64,000 bases of DNA from NCBI RefSeq assembly GCF_002994745.2, contig NC_037093.1:45178384-45242383 (forward strand). Direction: 5' to 3'. Below are positions 11,586 to 23,833 of the stretch, one piece after another. The position numbers and the translations under genes were made by a program. Source of the stretch: Rosa chinensis (Eukaryota > Streptophyta > Magnoliopsida > Rosales > Rosaceae). Numbering within the stretch: the stretch's first letter is position 1; every line of letters starts with the position of its first letter. The notes under the pieces are model-generated. The model saw only the letters and a list, made by a program, of their open reading frames with translations. It was not told the origin of the DNA and searched no databases.

Positions 11586-11799
11586 TGAAACTGAAATTGA
11601 GAGGAATTTGCTGTTGTATTCTCATTGATAATAGGGGGTCCTCTTTATATAGAGGATTACAACGCATGAAATCTAAATCATACAAGGAAAGTAATCGTAC
11701 ATTGAATATGAATCTAGATCCTTCTAATGTAACCCTATTACCACTAGGTCAAGTAACCTAGAGTTTGGGCCAAACACAAAATAGAGATTTACTTAAACA
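11586..11799 (-). repeat. Copia A left LTR (3' LTR)
   Basis: It matches the LTR at 27035-27254 and the solo LTR at 54977-55183 over its whole length. It contains TTTATATAGAGG, read as the TATA region on the opposite strand (CCTCTATATAAA). It is followed inward by the polypurine tract. Confidence 0.92.
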
Positions 11800-11995
11800 C
11801 TCCCCTTTGTGTTGCCCAAATGCGGTGCTTCTCTCGTTGCCTCGCTAAAAACCTTGCCAAGTAACAAAAACCCAGTGGAACAAAAATAACTTCGGTCGAA
11901 GGGGAAAAAGAGCACAACACACCTTTCACACTTCGAGACGAACATGTAGACATCTCCTCCTGATGTCTGTGCCTCCCCCTAATGACTACGATCAT

Positions 11996-14445
11996 GGGAG
12001 TTCAGATAATTTCCGCAAGCCAATTCTTGCCACATGTTTCTCAAACATGGATTTAGGCAATGACTTAGTAAACAAGTCTGCCACATTGTCCTTGGATCGA
12101 ACCTGGTTCACTTTGATCTTGAGGAGCTTCTGTTGTTGCTAATTGTAGAAGAATTTAGGCGATATGTGCTTGGTGTTGTCGCCTTTGATGTAGCCTTGCT
12201 TCATTTGTTCAATGCAAGTAGCATTATCCTCATAAATGCTCGTTGGCTCATCTGTGGTAGACTTCAGACCACAATTGCTACGAACATGCGTAACTATGGA
12301 TCGAAGCCATATACATTCACGAACTGCTTCGTGAAGAGCAATAATCTCTGCATGATTCGAAGAGGTAGTGACTAAGATCTGCTTTGTAGATCTCCAAGAT
12401 ATCGCGGTCTTTCCCATGGTGAAAACATAACCAGTTTGGGAGCGACCTTTATGTGGGTCAGAGAGGTACCCAGCATCAGCAAAACCTTCCAAAACACTTA
12501 TATCATTTTGGGATGCGGAGAGGGAACGTAGTCCACCATGTGTGGCGTCCTTGGCACTTGATGGGTCCGAATCCATCGTCTCTCTGTAGGGATAGAACAA
12601 GCCCATATCAATCGAACCGCTTAGGTATCGAAAGATATCTTTAACACCAGTCCAATGGCGTCGTGTTGGCGCAGAGCTATATCTAGCTAACAAGTTCACA
12701 TCGAAACAGATGTCCGGTCTTGTGCATTGTGCTAAGTACAATAATGCTCCTATTGCACTTAGGTAGGGCACTTCTGCCTCTAGCACTTCTTCATCGTCAT
12801 CTTTTGGACGAAATGGATCATTCTTTGGATCAAGACTACGGACGACCATTGGGGTGCTTGAAGGCTTAATCTTGTCAGTGTTGAAACCCCTAAGCATCTT
12901 TTGGGTATAAGCTGATTGATGAATCAGGATACCATCTCTCCGGTGCTCAAGTTCTAAACCGAGGCAAAACCGTGTTTTCCCAAGATCTTTAATCTCAAAC
13001 TCGGATTTCAAGTATTCAGCGGTTTCCCTTAACTCTTTAAGGGTGCCAATTATGTTCATGTCATTGACATAAACCGCTACTATTGCAAATCCGGAACTTG
13101 TCCTTTTTATCAACACACATGGGCATAGTTCATTGTTGACATATCCCTTACCAATCAAGTAGTCACTTAGACGGTTATACCACATCCGTCCGGATTGTTT
13201 CAATCCATATAGTGAGCGTTTCAACCTTATAGCAAACGCGCTCCGTGGTTTAGAGCCACTTGATTTGGGTAACTGAATTCCATCTGGAATTTTCATGTAT
13301 ATCTCTGTATCTAGATCCCTATATAGATACGCAGTAACCACATCCATAAGCTGTATGTTCAGTTTTTCAGAAACTACCAAACTGACAAGGTAGCGGAACG
13401 TTATAACGTCCATTACGAGAGAATAGGTCTCCTCGTAGTCGATTCCAGGGTGTTGTGAGAAGCCTTGCACCACAAGGCGAGCTTTGTACTTTACAATTTC
13501 ATTTTTCTCATTACGCTTTCTAACGAATACCCATTTGTGACCAACTGGTTTGGTGTTGGGCGGTATTGGTACAATTTTGCCAAATACCTTTCTTTTCGCT
13601 AGAGAATCAAGTTCTGCCTGGATCGCATCTTTCCATTTTGGCCAATTAGCTCTACGTTGGCATTCATCAACGGAGCGTGGTTCAATGTCATCGGTCTCAA
13701 TAATCTCACACGCCACTGAATACGCGAATACATCATCAATGATGATGGAGTTTCTTTCCCACGTCCCATGTACACTAGTGTAATTTACAGAGATCTCTAC
13801 GTTCTCAGGGATAGGTTCTGACATTGAGGCGTCCCCCAATGATGTCTCTTGGACATAACCGTAATCCGGAACATTCTCATGGGACAAATTTTGAGTATCG
13901 ATGATCAAATGATTTGTTTGTGCCTCATTCGCTCTCTTTCTAGGGCGAGTATCCTTCGAACCAATCCGTCTACCGCGCTTCCTTGCAGGACCTGCGACTA
14001 TAGATGCCACATCATTGCCATTCTGGGCAATGGCGCCATATCCTGGTGTCATAGGAGTGGCGTTATGTCTAGTATTTAGGACATCGATCCTTGCAGGCAC
14101 GTTTGTAGCAGGTATGTGTGATATCGTCACTTTGGCAACGTCAGAAAAGGCATAAGGCAGAGTGTCTGCTACGTTCTGGAGCTCGATTATTCGTCGCACT
14201 TCAAGTTCGGACTGTGAGGTACGGGGATCGAGATGAGACATAGTGGGGACAGACCACGACAATTCTTGTCGTTCATGTTGAACATCTGTGTTCTTATCTC
14301 TCCCTAACGATGGGAAGACTGTCTCATCAAAGTGACAATCCGCAAATCTAGCGGTAAAGAGATCGCCTGTCAAGGGTTCAAGATAGCGGACGATAGTTGG
14401 AGATTCATATCCAACATAAATGCCCATTCGTCGTCGTGGACCCAT
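11996..14445 (-). pseudogene. Copia A reverse transcriptase and RNase H
   Basis: A 768-codon open frame (12139-14445) covers the end of integrase, the linker, reverse transcriptase (from about residue 290, with HKWVFVRKRN and ARLVVQGFSQ) and copia RNase H. RNase H motifs include FADAGYLSDPHKGRSQTGY, then EAVRECIWLRS and YEDNATCI. A TAA at 12139-12141 is followed in the same frame by the normal tail with VADLFTKSLP, ending near 11996. The catalytic YVDD reads YVND (codon AAT at 13063-13065), a D-to-N change that should abolish polymerisation. The long frame therefore reflects recent insertion and not activity. Confidence 0.88.
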
Positions 14446-14454
14446 CTTAGTACG

Positions 14455-15032
14455 CTATGGCGGCGTAATAGGCACATAAATAGCACACCCAAAAATGCAT
14501 AAGTGAGAGATATCAGGCTCGTACCCAGTCACTAGTTGTAACGCAGAATAAGATTGGGTTGCGGTGGGTCGTAGACTAATTAGCGACACTACATGTAGTA
14601 TTGCATATCCCAAAGCAGAAACAGGGAGATTGGTGCGCATAACCAATGTCCATGCTATCATCTGTAATCGTTTGATAGCGGCTTCTGCGAGACTATTTTG
14701 GGTATGAACAAGGGGAACTGGATGCTCTACATCAATCCCCAGTGACATGCAATAGTCATCGAACGTTTTCGATGTAAACTCCTTAACATTATCAAGTCGA
14801 ATTGACTTAATGGGATGGTCAGGGTAATGAGCCCGTAGACGGATAATCTGGGCGAGGAGTTTAGCATAAGCAGCATTTCGAGTGGACAACAGTGCGACAT
14901 GTGACCAGTGTGTCGACGCATCAACCAATACCATAAAATATTTAAAAGGTCCGCATGATGGTTGAATTGGTCCACAGATATCCCCTTGGATTCTCTGTAA
15001 GAACGGAATGAGTATTTTGGGATCCTTTGCAT
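14455..15032 (-). pseudogene. Copia A integrase core
   Basis: The frame at 14455-14934 carries the rve integrase core: first catalytic Asp in LVDASTHWS, second in IRLDNVKEF (usually SDNGGEF), and Glu in NSLAEAAIKRL. The adjoining upstream part (up to 15032) is in another frame, so an indel separates it. A stop separates it from the downstream frame that starts at 14445. The enzyme would join cDNA ends to host DNA; this copy cannot make the full polyprotein. Confidence 0.8.
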
Positions 15033-15069
15033 AGGACGGTCTCGGTCCTAATTTCCTGAATGAACAGGC

Positions 15070-15867
15070 TTAGCAGAAAGAGCTAGAGGCCTTAGAAGCA
15101 ACCAATGAGGATTTTGGTTGGGCCTGAGCATCTGTAGCGCTAGTAGAAGCAAAATGTGTGACTACATCACCCATCATAGTGTTGGAACCATGGAAAGTGG
15201 CATCCATGGCGTCTTGACCATGGGGAGGATCATCCATGGCATCATGGCCATGGGTAGCTCCATTTATGGCATTGTCACATGGGACTTGGGCGGCCTTATG
15301 GCGCCCTAAGACAGCTGCAGCGTCAGATACTGCAATTGTTGCGGTCTTGCTAAGTCTGGGAATCAATTTTTGATTCTTGGCATTGTCACATGGGACTTGG
15401 GCGGCCTTATGGCGCCCTAAGACAGCTGCAGCGTCAGATACTGCAATTGTTGCGGTCTTGCTAAGTCTGGGAATCAATTTTTGATTCTTGCTTCTTCTCA
15501 CTCTGAAGAATGGATGTCCATGTGAAGTCTTTAGTATACGGAGCATCATATCATGACCAGGATGTCCTAGTCGGTCATGCCAAAGCCAATATGTGTCTGA
15601 ATTCAAGAGATCTTTTCTTATCACATTATTGGATTCAATAGGTCAAATTGTAGTGTCATAAAGTCCACTAGATTGACACATAAGTTTCTCTAAGATGTGC
15701 TTTCGTCCGCAATTATTAGAGGTAATGCAAAGGAACTCTTTTCCGTTCTCATTATGCGTTTCCGCATGGAATCCGTTGGCTCTTATATCTTTAAAGCTCA
15801 ATAAGGTTCGATTTTCCTTAGGAGCGTAGAGAGCTTCAGTGACTCTAATCAAGGTGCCATTTGGCAA
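15070..15867 (-). pseudogene. Copia A GAG-pre-integrase region with in-frame duplication
   Basis: Frames at 15643-15867 and 15070-15624 cover the protease end and GAG-pre-integrase domain. The zinc-binding signature appears as HDRLGHPGHDMM. Downstream is a low-complexity His/Gly/Asp-rich linker. It contains an exact 111-bp tandem duplication (37 codons, period between 15270 and 15381) that keeps the frame. A TAG separates the two frames. Confidence 0.72.
15265..15486 (-). repeat. 111-bp exact tandem duplication in Copia A pol
   Basis: Two adjoining copies of 111 bp appear identical. The unit is 37 codons, so the reading frame is preserved. Each copy encodes a segment beginning KNQKLIPRLSKTATI and ending QVPCDNA. 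Confidence 0.85.
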
Positions 15868-16390
15868 TAAGAATTAGGCCATTCCACGTCCTTGAACTAA
15901 ACCTGATGGCCCAGCCATCGTAGTCACAGAGGAATGTGTAGGAAACATCTCTAAGAATAATTGCCTATAGCGTAGAATGGTGTGTGTGTAGTCGCATTAT
16001 CCGCAAGACATTGTAGTTTGCTAGAATCCATTCCTAAAAGAAAAGCTCGTAATTAAAAGGAGTCATAAAGAAAAGAACTCAACTTTAATTAATAAGCCAA
16101 ACAGAAGTACATCATCATTTCTTTGACCAAGGAAAATCTAATCCAATAAGCTAGCTAATTCAAAACAATAGTAGTCGTTTAACTCCCTTCGGTAATTCCA
16201 ATGAAAATGTGACCAAGTAAGTAGAGAGATGTCAGTGGAGTAATGCTCGCTTAAGTACCACTTATCTCAAAACCTTCCTAGACATCACACTTACATTGAG
16301 TACGCCTACTTTGGAGAAAGACTAATACCATTGGCATCTACTACAAAAATAATATGGCAATTGCCTACATCTCTTGGAAAATAAAAAGAT

Positions 16391-16952
16391 TTAATCAAAA
16401 TTGCCAGTTTCTGGGTCTTGATCCTTGTAGTCTTCTACCCTTAGATCCAGATCACCATCTTGATCTTCTTGTTCCATGTAATTTGCCTCCCTTGCTTCGC
16501 GATACGTCTTGTGTGCGCTTGTAATATTCTGGGTTGCTTTACATGCTTTGGCCAATGTCCAGTTGATCCACATCGAAGACAAACATCATTATGGTTAGGC
16601 TCCCTTGATTGAGGCGTCTTTGGGGTGCGATTTGGATGACCATTGCTCTTGGTGGCGTTACCACCATGGTCGGAGGCTCCGCCTCTCTCTCTCTTCACAA
16701 TTTGACCTCCACGGTTTCGTGTACGTCTCTCTTGGCGATTTCCTTCCTCTTTAGGGCGAGAATATGGACCAGAACGTCCAGAATTGTCCCTACTCTTAGG
16801 CTTTCGCTCCTTGCATCCTCCCTTGGGGGCGCGACTATAGTTAGACTCCGGAATAGACTTAGTTCCCATGGGTCTAGCATTATAGTTTTTCACAAGGATA
16901 TTGTCATGCTTTTCAGTTACGTTCATGGCGCCAATGAGCTCATAAAACCTTG
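16391..16952 (-). pseudogene. Copia A gag, C-terminal part with degenerate zinc knuckle
   Basis: This minus-strand segment continues gag after the LARD C insertion. It has a basic Arg/Lys/Gly-rich stretch followed by CLRCGSTGHWPKHV, a CX2CX4HX4C nucleocapsid knuckle whose last cysteine reads Val. The N-terminal part of the same gene lies at 25903-26428. Confidence 0.75.
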
Positions 16953-16987
16953 TGTTAATGTAAGTGACCAAGGGGTCTAATTAACGT

Positions 16988-17059
<72 letters not shown>

Positions 17060-17486
17060 GACACAAGAAGTATAGTGGTTCGTCTCCCGCCTTAACGGGA
17101 TACTACATCCACTTGAAAGCTTAACTAGTGTATTGGGCCTTGAGGTCCAAAGGGATTACAAGAGATGTAATGGGATGGATTCTAAGTGTGAGGAGGGGTC
17201 CCTTTTATAGGTAAGGGAACCCCTCTCATTTATATGTTCTTCAATGTGGGATGCAAACCCACTATTCTAGTGTAGAAAGGCCTATTATGGAGGAAACTTG
17301 GCAAGGCTAGGAAGGTGACTTCCCAGCGAGGTATTGGCCGTTTCCGACTATCATGGCGTAGCTTGGACATCAGGCTACAAGATGCAAGTCGCGGTTGGGT
17401 CCCACCATGGCTTTTGGACCCCTAAAGAGGGTGTTACTTATGCTTGTTGAGATAGCAAACTAGCCTTGCTAGTAGAGGTATCTACA
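16953..17486 (-). repeat. LARD C left LTR with long GA tract
   Basis: It matches 25389-25897. A pure GA microsatellite of about 70 nt lies at 16988-17056; in the other LTR the same place has a short GA run followed by a CA run. Confidence 0.9.
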
Positions 17487-18089
17487 AGTCCCCGAAGTCC
17501 CCAAGTAAGGGGAGCTTCTTGGTTGGGGAGTTATAATCATGAAGTCATCAAGCATAAGCAACCGGGAGGCACGGAGCCCCTAAAAGTCCCCTTACTCCGT
17601 AAGCAAGAAGGGACTTGTTAACTTGCACAACAAAGACAAAAACACGCATATGGAGAATGCTTGTTGTATTGAGCAACGTATGTGAGTTGTATTGATATGC
17701 ATTGGCATATATGAATGTACGAGGTGCATGATACATATAGATGTATACATGTGAATGGTGCCGACCATAATCGGTTATGACGTACAAACTCGAGAACGCA
17801 TTTGGTTGTGTGAACATATCACAAATAAGCATATGATGAGCATTGTGCTCGCAAGAGAACGAACGAGGTCGAGTTGACGAGGTTACGGTTGGTGTAAGTT
17901 GCATGAGTGCCATGAAGGCAAGCATTTGTAATTTCGTGAACGATGAATACGCGAACGCTTGTGTTTGGTTTTCACTCGTATTAATGGAACGCGAAAAGAA
18001 TTCTATTTGTTGCAAACGAAAAATGGTAGAAGAATTCAATGTTCCATTAATGTGTATTATGTCAAGGGGATGTGAGTGTAAAACTTGGG

Positions 18090-18810
18090 AATGCCGGAAG
18101 GCAAAAGCGTGAAAGCACGGGGGTGCCAGGGAGGCGTGAGCGGGAAGCTTGAGGGTGCAGGGAAGGCGTGAGCGGGAAGCTCGAGAGTTGCCAGGAAGGC
18201 TTGAGGGGGAAGCTCAGGGGTGCCGGGAAGGCGTGAAGGGGAAGCTATGGGTTGCTGCGAAGGCGTGAGTGGAAGCTCCAAGGTGACTCGAAGGCGTGAG
18301 CTGTAGCTCGGGGGTGCCGCGAAGGCATGAGCGGGAAGCTCGGGGGTACCACGAAGGCGTGAGCGGAAGCTCAGGGGTGCCGCGAAGGCGTGAGCGGAAG
18401 CTCAGGGGTGCCGCGAAGGCGTGAGCGGAAGCTCAGGGGTGCCGCGAAGGCGTGAGCGGAAGAGCTCTTGAGCGGGAAGCACGGGGGTGCAGCGGGGGCG
18501 TGAACGTTAGAGCTCAGGGTTGCGGCGAAGGCGTGAAAGGAAGCTCGGGGGTGCTGCAAAGGCATAAGCGGAAGAGCTCGTGAGTGGGAAGCTCGGGGGT
18601 GCCATGGGGCGTGAGCTGGAAGCTCGGGGGTGCTGAGTAGGCATGAGCGTGAAAGCTCGGCGGTGATGCTGAGGCAAGAGCGTGAAAGCTCGGGGGTGCC
18701 GCTGAGGCAAGAGAGTGAGAGCTTGGGGATGCCGCTAAGGCAAGAGCGTGAAAGCTCAGCGATGCCACTGAGGCAAGAGCGTGAAAGCTTGGGGATGATG
18801 CCCTGAGGCA
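18090..18810. repeat. 31-bp GC-rich minisatellite in LARD C
   Basis: More than twenty imperfect copies of a 31-bp unit (core AAGGCGTGAGCGGAAGCTC followed by AGGGGTGCCGCG) are arranged head to tail. The best-preserved copies are at 18361-18460, where the spacing is exactly 31. As 31 is not a multiple of 3, long Pro/Leu/Ser-rich open frames seen on the minus strand are by-products of the repeat. The array is much GC-richer than its surroundings. Confidence 0.88.
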
Positions 18811-20378
18811 TGAGCATAACCGTTGATAATTATGATGGACTGTATGTACAAGTCCCCGAAGTCCCCAGTCAAGGAGAGTTTTTTTTGCGGGGTTGATACC
18901 AAAGGGTAGATTTGTGCCGTATTGCAAGCATAATTAGCGCAAGTGCATTGTCCATCTAGAATTGGTCGGAGCGAACGCTTATGCCCTTTTGGGTGGGCCC
19001 CTGCTAGGCCCTCCAAGGAGTCCCCCACTCCTGGCTATAGACCTCCGTATGGTCGGAAAATTGTTTGATGAGGGGAGCTGCGTTTAAGCAGTGGGTGTTA
19101 GGTAGCGAACCTAATCTTTGATACCTGAGTGTTAGGGGTCAACTGCAGGATCAATGGCTGCCGTGGGCTACGTTAACCGATCCCTTGACTTTTTCCCGGA
19201 GGAGAAAAGCTTGACTGCAATGCCGCGTAATGGTCATCATCATTATGAGGCGTTGCCTTACCGCTTGACGGTTGGTCGTAGACCATAGACTCATGAAGCC
19301 TAGACCCGTTTAGGTCTCTTTCCCGTGGGGAGGGTTTGACAAAATATGGTGGCCAAGAGGCTAGACAAAATGTTTACATATATAGTATATGTAAAGTTTG
19401 TAATTGTATGAACAATGACAAATAAGTATAGGAAGTAATAATATATGGATCTTATGGCCATGTGACATGCATATTAGATATTTGCAAGTGTAATGGCTGT
19501 CCATATAAAATTTTGAGAGTAGCTCCCGGTGAATAGTATGAAGCTTTATGAACTTGGAACTTAATTAAAGCATGTTGGATATGTTTGAGTGAGTTAGGTT
19601 GTGTTCGAGCAAGTTGGGTGTAGTTGAGTGGATAGGCATTATGCGAGCATGCGGGGCATGGCCCAAGCAAGTCTTGGCCATGCTCGATACTCAAGCAAGT
19701 CGTAACCCAAGCAAATCGTTTATCCGAGCATGTTTAATTAAGTCATAAGTGTCATAAGCTTCTAGATGTGGCATAGTTTGTTTGAGTATCACATGTTTAT
19801 TTAATTTTGCAATAGAAGCATGGCATGTGTAGCATATACTTGTAGCGAAGTTGCTAATAACATTTTTGCATTTTGTGAACATGCTTAGAGATCATTGAGA
19901 TCGATATTTGAAGCATGGCATATCTAGCATGTAAGGCCTAGAAAGTGTTGCCAAATGTAAGAAATGTTGTAGGCATGCTTTTAAAAGTAGTAAAAGCATG
20001 TAAAGGCATGGCAATGGCTCTAATTGCAAGTGCGTAAAAGATAAAATATAGTTACTTATCTTATGCCGATTTGGAGTGAATTAGAGTTGGAGTTGGAGTT
20101 AATATAAGTACCCAAATCATGTTAGAGTTGTCCAAGCATGACGCTCCATTGCTTTGGTGGATAAGGTGTTCCGATAATGCACATCAACTCGTAGTTGAGG
20201 TACCCCTTGCAAGTAGTTGACTGCTTGATAGAAATAATTGAATTTCCTTGAATGAAAATAACGATTAGTTCAAGATTTGTAAAAGTAGACACTAGTAACT
20301 TGCACATGATAGAGTGAACAAACTTCTTGAATAATAAAGTAATGAAGCAAAATGTGGAAGTCACGAAGTAGCTACGAT

Positions 20379-20947
20379 TATGGCTGTCAATGGGTCGTGT
20401 CGGGTTAAGGTATTTGTCGTGTCGCAAGATACAAACCCAAACCCAATCCATTTAATAATCGTGTCAAAAATTTAAACCCAAACCCAACCTATTTATTAAA
20501 TGGGTTACCCGTTTCCAACCCGCTTAACCCATTTGACAAATAGGTCATGTCGTGTTAGACAAAATGATCCATTTAAGGGTTAATAATGTGACCCATTTAA
20601 CTAAAAAAAATGCATAAATTGATTAAATTGACTAAAAACTCCACAAGACGAAAAATATAAATAATTTTATATATTCATAAATAAGTAAATCCAATAATTA
20701 TAAAAAAAATTATTTCAAATTATCTAATCCTATGATCAAATACTCCCAACGTCCAAAATTTCAAGAATAAGTATAGCATGATCGGGTTATACGGGTTTAC
20801 TTCATGTTGATGGGTTGACCCGTGGCTGACCCATTTATTAAATGGGTCATGGCGGGTTGACCCAAGGCCGACCCGCTTTTTAATGGTGCGGGTTCAACCC
20901 GCTTTATTTTGTGCGGGTTTCGAGTCGTGTCGGAATTGACAGCCCTA
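20379..20947. mobile_element. hAT-type MITE (569 bp) in LARD C
   Basis: The ends are inverted: TATGGCTGTCAATGG on the left and, inward from the right, TAGGGCTGTCAATTCC. The 8-bp duplication GCTACGAT lies at 20371-20378 and 20948-20955. The interior is rich in GGGTTGACCC-like and AACCCAAACCC-like repeats near the ends and encodes nothing. Eight-base duplications with a TAGGG-type end are characteristic of hAT elements. Confidence 0.85.
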
Positions 20948-21275
20948 GCTACGATGACTAACATTTAATGATGTGTGTGTATTATGAATGTCAAATTGGT
21001 CGTTATACCAAACAAAGCTACTGCAACCACATGCCTTCAGTAAGCACTTGAAAGTGTGAAAATTTTGACTTATTCTTGTTGGAAGAATAAGAGGCATGGA
21101 TACATGGTATATATATGTGTAGCCATAATTGACGCATGGCAATTTCCCATTAGTATGCCAAGTCTATAATATATATGCAGCGGCCATATAGAAGTTTGTC
21201 TTTTTTGATATGTATGTAGATGGTGAGCAGCAGATGTTCAAAATGATGGTAATGGTCAATTGTAGAGAGGTCTTA

Positions 21276-22185
21276 GAGCATCTCCAATGATATAGTCAAT
21301 TGAAGTGTGTTAAAATTGAATTTGAAGGATGATGTGGCGATGTTATTTTTGTTCAACTCCTTCTCCAATAGATGTGTCAAATAATATTAATATTTTATTT
21401 CTTTTTAAAATTATTTTATCTACAAATAATTCACTTCCTTTTATATCTTTCTTCTCTCCTCCTCCTTCTCGACTTCTTCTCCTTCTGGTTCTTCATCTCT
21501 TTCACCACTTCTCCTTATTAATTCCTTAACCATCCGCTCCTTCTAGATTTTGTTTTTGGTTCTTTCACGAGAAACATCATATGCCCAGAAAGATCAGTGC
21601 TTCCTCCTCCTCTTCCTCCTTCGTCATTGCTGGTGTCTGCACTTGAGGTGGTGGTGGCGTCTGGGTGACTGATCGGGTGATATAGGTGAGATTGAAAACT
21701 GGGTTTCTTGCAAACTGGTCATTGCAATAAACTGGATTTGTTGCAATTGGAGAAATGAGTTTTTCGAAACTCAAATGTGTTGTACAGGATAAGAAGCTTA
21801 TTGAGATTGGGGAAATTTGATTTGGCATGGGTTTTCTAAGAACAAGGAGCTTATTGTGTTTGTTATAATTTGTCACTGTAAAGTACTAGGATTGCAAGTG
21901 GTCATTGCATTTAAAGGCTACTATCACTCTGGAAGTTTTTCCTAATTTGGTTCTGGGTATTGCTCTAGCCTTCTGGGTAAGAAGAAAGGGAGAGAGAGGA
22001 GAGAGAAGGAGATAGAAGGAATAAAAAAAGAAAAGACAGAAGAGGTTGGGCCTGTCAAATTTGACAGTAAGAATTGAAATGTCAAATCCACGTAGGATTT
22101 GACATCTCTGTTGGAGTGAATTCCTCTTTCATTTCTTACCGTTGAGCATTCCATGTGGCAAATAACCACTCCATTGGAGATGGTC
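21276..22185. mobile_element. Harbinger-type non-autonomous element (910 bp) in LARD C
   Basis: The ends are inverted: GAGCATCTCCAATG on the left and GACCATCTCCAATGG inward from the right. Flanks are TTA at 21273-21275 and 22186-22188. No transposase is visible. The subterminal regions contain repeats of a GTCAAAT-like unit. GAGCATCTCCAA-type ends are very common among plant MITEs. Confidence 0.75.
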
Positions 22186-22882
22186 TTATATATGCAATGA
22201 TGATTGACATAAGGAAGATATGAGCTACTGACCAAACCCACTGTAATTTAAGATGCCAAGATGGTGCTTTGCTCAAGAAATCAATACAAGCTAATGTATG
22301 TTGGAGTTATGTGCATGCAAAAGCTTTGATTGACAAACAATGTTATTAAAACATTTGCGATGCTGCATGTAGCATGCTTTTTATGAGATTTTGCATGTTT
22401 TGGTGTGATTCCATGAGCAAAAATTGATGCTGCACATAACATATATTTCTCCATGTGAATGCTTGTAAAGCATTTAAGTCATTCATATGCTGAGTGTAGG
22501 TGTCTAGCATGTATGAGCAGCAGACAATACGTGGGCAGAGAATTGACTTAAGGCGGCTAATCTTCTCTGTCATTGTACTAGAAATAATGAGCAGCGTGGT
22601 GTACACATGGCCATTAGGCAATTAAGGAATGACCAGGTGTCTAACATATATGAAAACCAGATGTCTTAACACATGAACTATGAAGACTATAGTTGGGTTG
22701 GTACATGCATACTCTGCTACATATGGGGTTGATATATATGAACTTAAGCATATATATAATATAAAGCTATGTATGAATGACAGAATAAAGTGAAGATGTG
22801 AGGTGTCCTGCTGAGAGCTTGAGCATATGTATGCCACACAATTTACTCATAAATTAATGAGGAGCATGTATAAAGTAGTGAT

Positions 22883-23833
22883 TTTTTTTTTGTAAAGCTT
22901 GGATAGGTGAGGAAGAGATCCTTCCTATCCTCTTAAATTAAGAAAAGGAAAACAGAGTACAAAGGAGGGGGACCAAAACCAAAACCTCCTAAATAAATCA
23001 GAAAAAGGAAACATGAAACTAACGAAAACGAAAGTTCGGAAGACCCAAGTGGTCTCTGTTACAATGTGCAAGTATAAAGGGTGGAGCAGAGTCCCACCAA
23101 ATCAAGCTTGTAGAATTAGTACCAAAATTCGCTAATGCATCAGCAACTTGATTACCTTTTCGAAATATGTGAGATGAGCGGAAATTCATTTGAGAAATAC
23201 GATACAAGCAATTGCGCCATTCGATATGAAACATCCAAGGAACTAAATGAGGACTGCGAAGAAAGTCAAGGATAAGAGAGGAATCCACTTCCAACCAAAT
23301 ATGCTTCCAGTCTCTAACCCAAGCTAGTTCAATGGCCTTGATGACCGCCATCACTTCCGCTGCAACTGAGCTAGGAATTTCAAGATTAGCAGAGAAAGCA
23401 CCAAGAACATGACCCCTGTAATCTCGAAAAACCGCACCATATCCCCCCACATTAGAACCATGCTTCCAAGCACCATCAGAGTTAATTTTAATCCACCCAT
23501 AAGGTGGTGGATGCCAATTGACTTCAATTATCCTAGGAGCACAGCGAGGCTTGCATTAGACACCAAACCGCTTCAATATCTGGAGATCACGTATGGTGTT
23601 ATGCATGTTGCCGTGGGCAAGTCGACTAGCATATTGAATGTGTCCTGAGATCAACCGACAAGCCATAGATAAAAATGAACCCATCCAGCTTGAAAATTTC
23701 AACCGCACTTTATCCACAATGGATTGGAAATAAGACACCCGTGGCTTGCCATGAAAAATAGGGACTCCCAAATAGGTAAACGGGGCTGAGCCAAGAGAAA
23801 TGCCCAAGTCAGTGGCAATAGAGTGTCGTTGAG
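22883..23833 (-). mobile_element. 5'-truncated LINE in LARD C with 17-bp TSD
   Basis: The 17-bp duplication ATGTATAAAGTAGTGAT lies at 22866-22882 and 23834-23850. A T-run at 22882-22891 on the plus strand is the poly-A tail of a minus-strand element. Frames at 23556-23807 and 23019-23450 encode the end of a non-LTR reverse transcriptase (FTYLGVPIFHGKPR) and a plant RVT_3 RNase H domain (GGYGAVFRDYRG, EVDSSLILDFLR, KGNQVADALANFG). The structure shows target-primed reverse transcription that stopped early. Confidence 0.9.
23019..23450 (-). pseudogene. LINE RNase H domain (RVT_3)
   Basis: The frame of 143 codons keeps the RNase H fold motifs: the first Asp region is FRDYRGHVLGAFS, Glu in AAEVMAVIKAIELA, Asp in EVDSSL, and the last Asp in GNQVADALA. 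It is detached from its reverse transcriptase by truncation and frame change at about 23550, so it is a dead fragment. Confidence 0.82.

Noticed and set aside
18057..18927. Long Pro/Leu/Ser-rich open frames on the minus strand over the minisatellite
   Set aside because: They are by-products of a GC-rich 31-bp repeat present in all frames; no domain or start context supports a protein.
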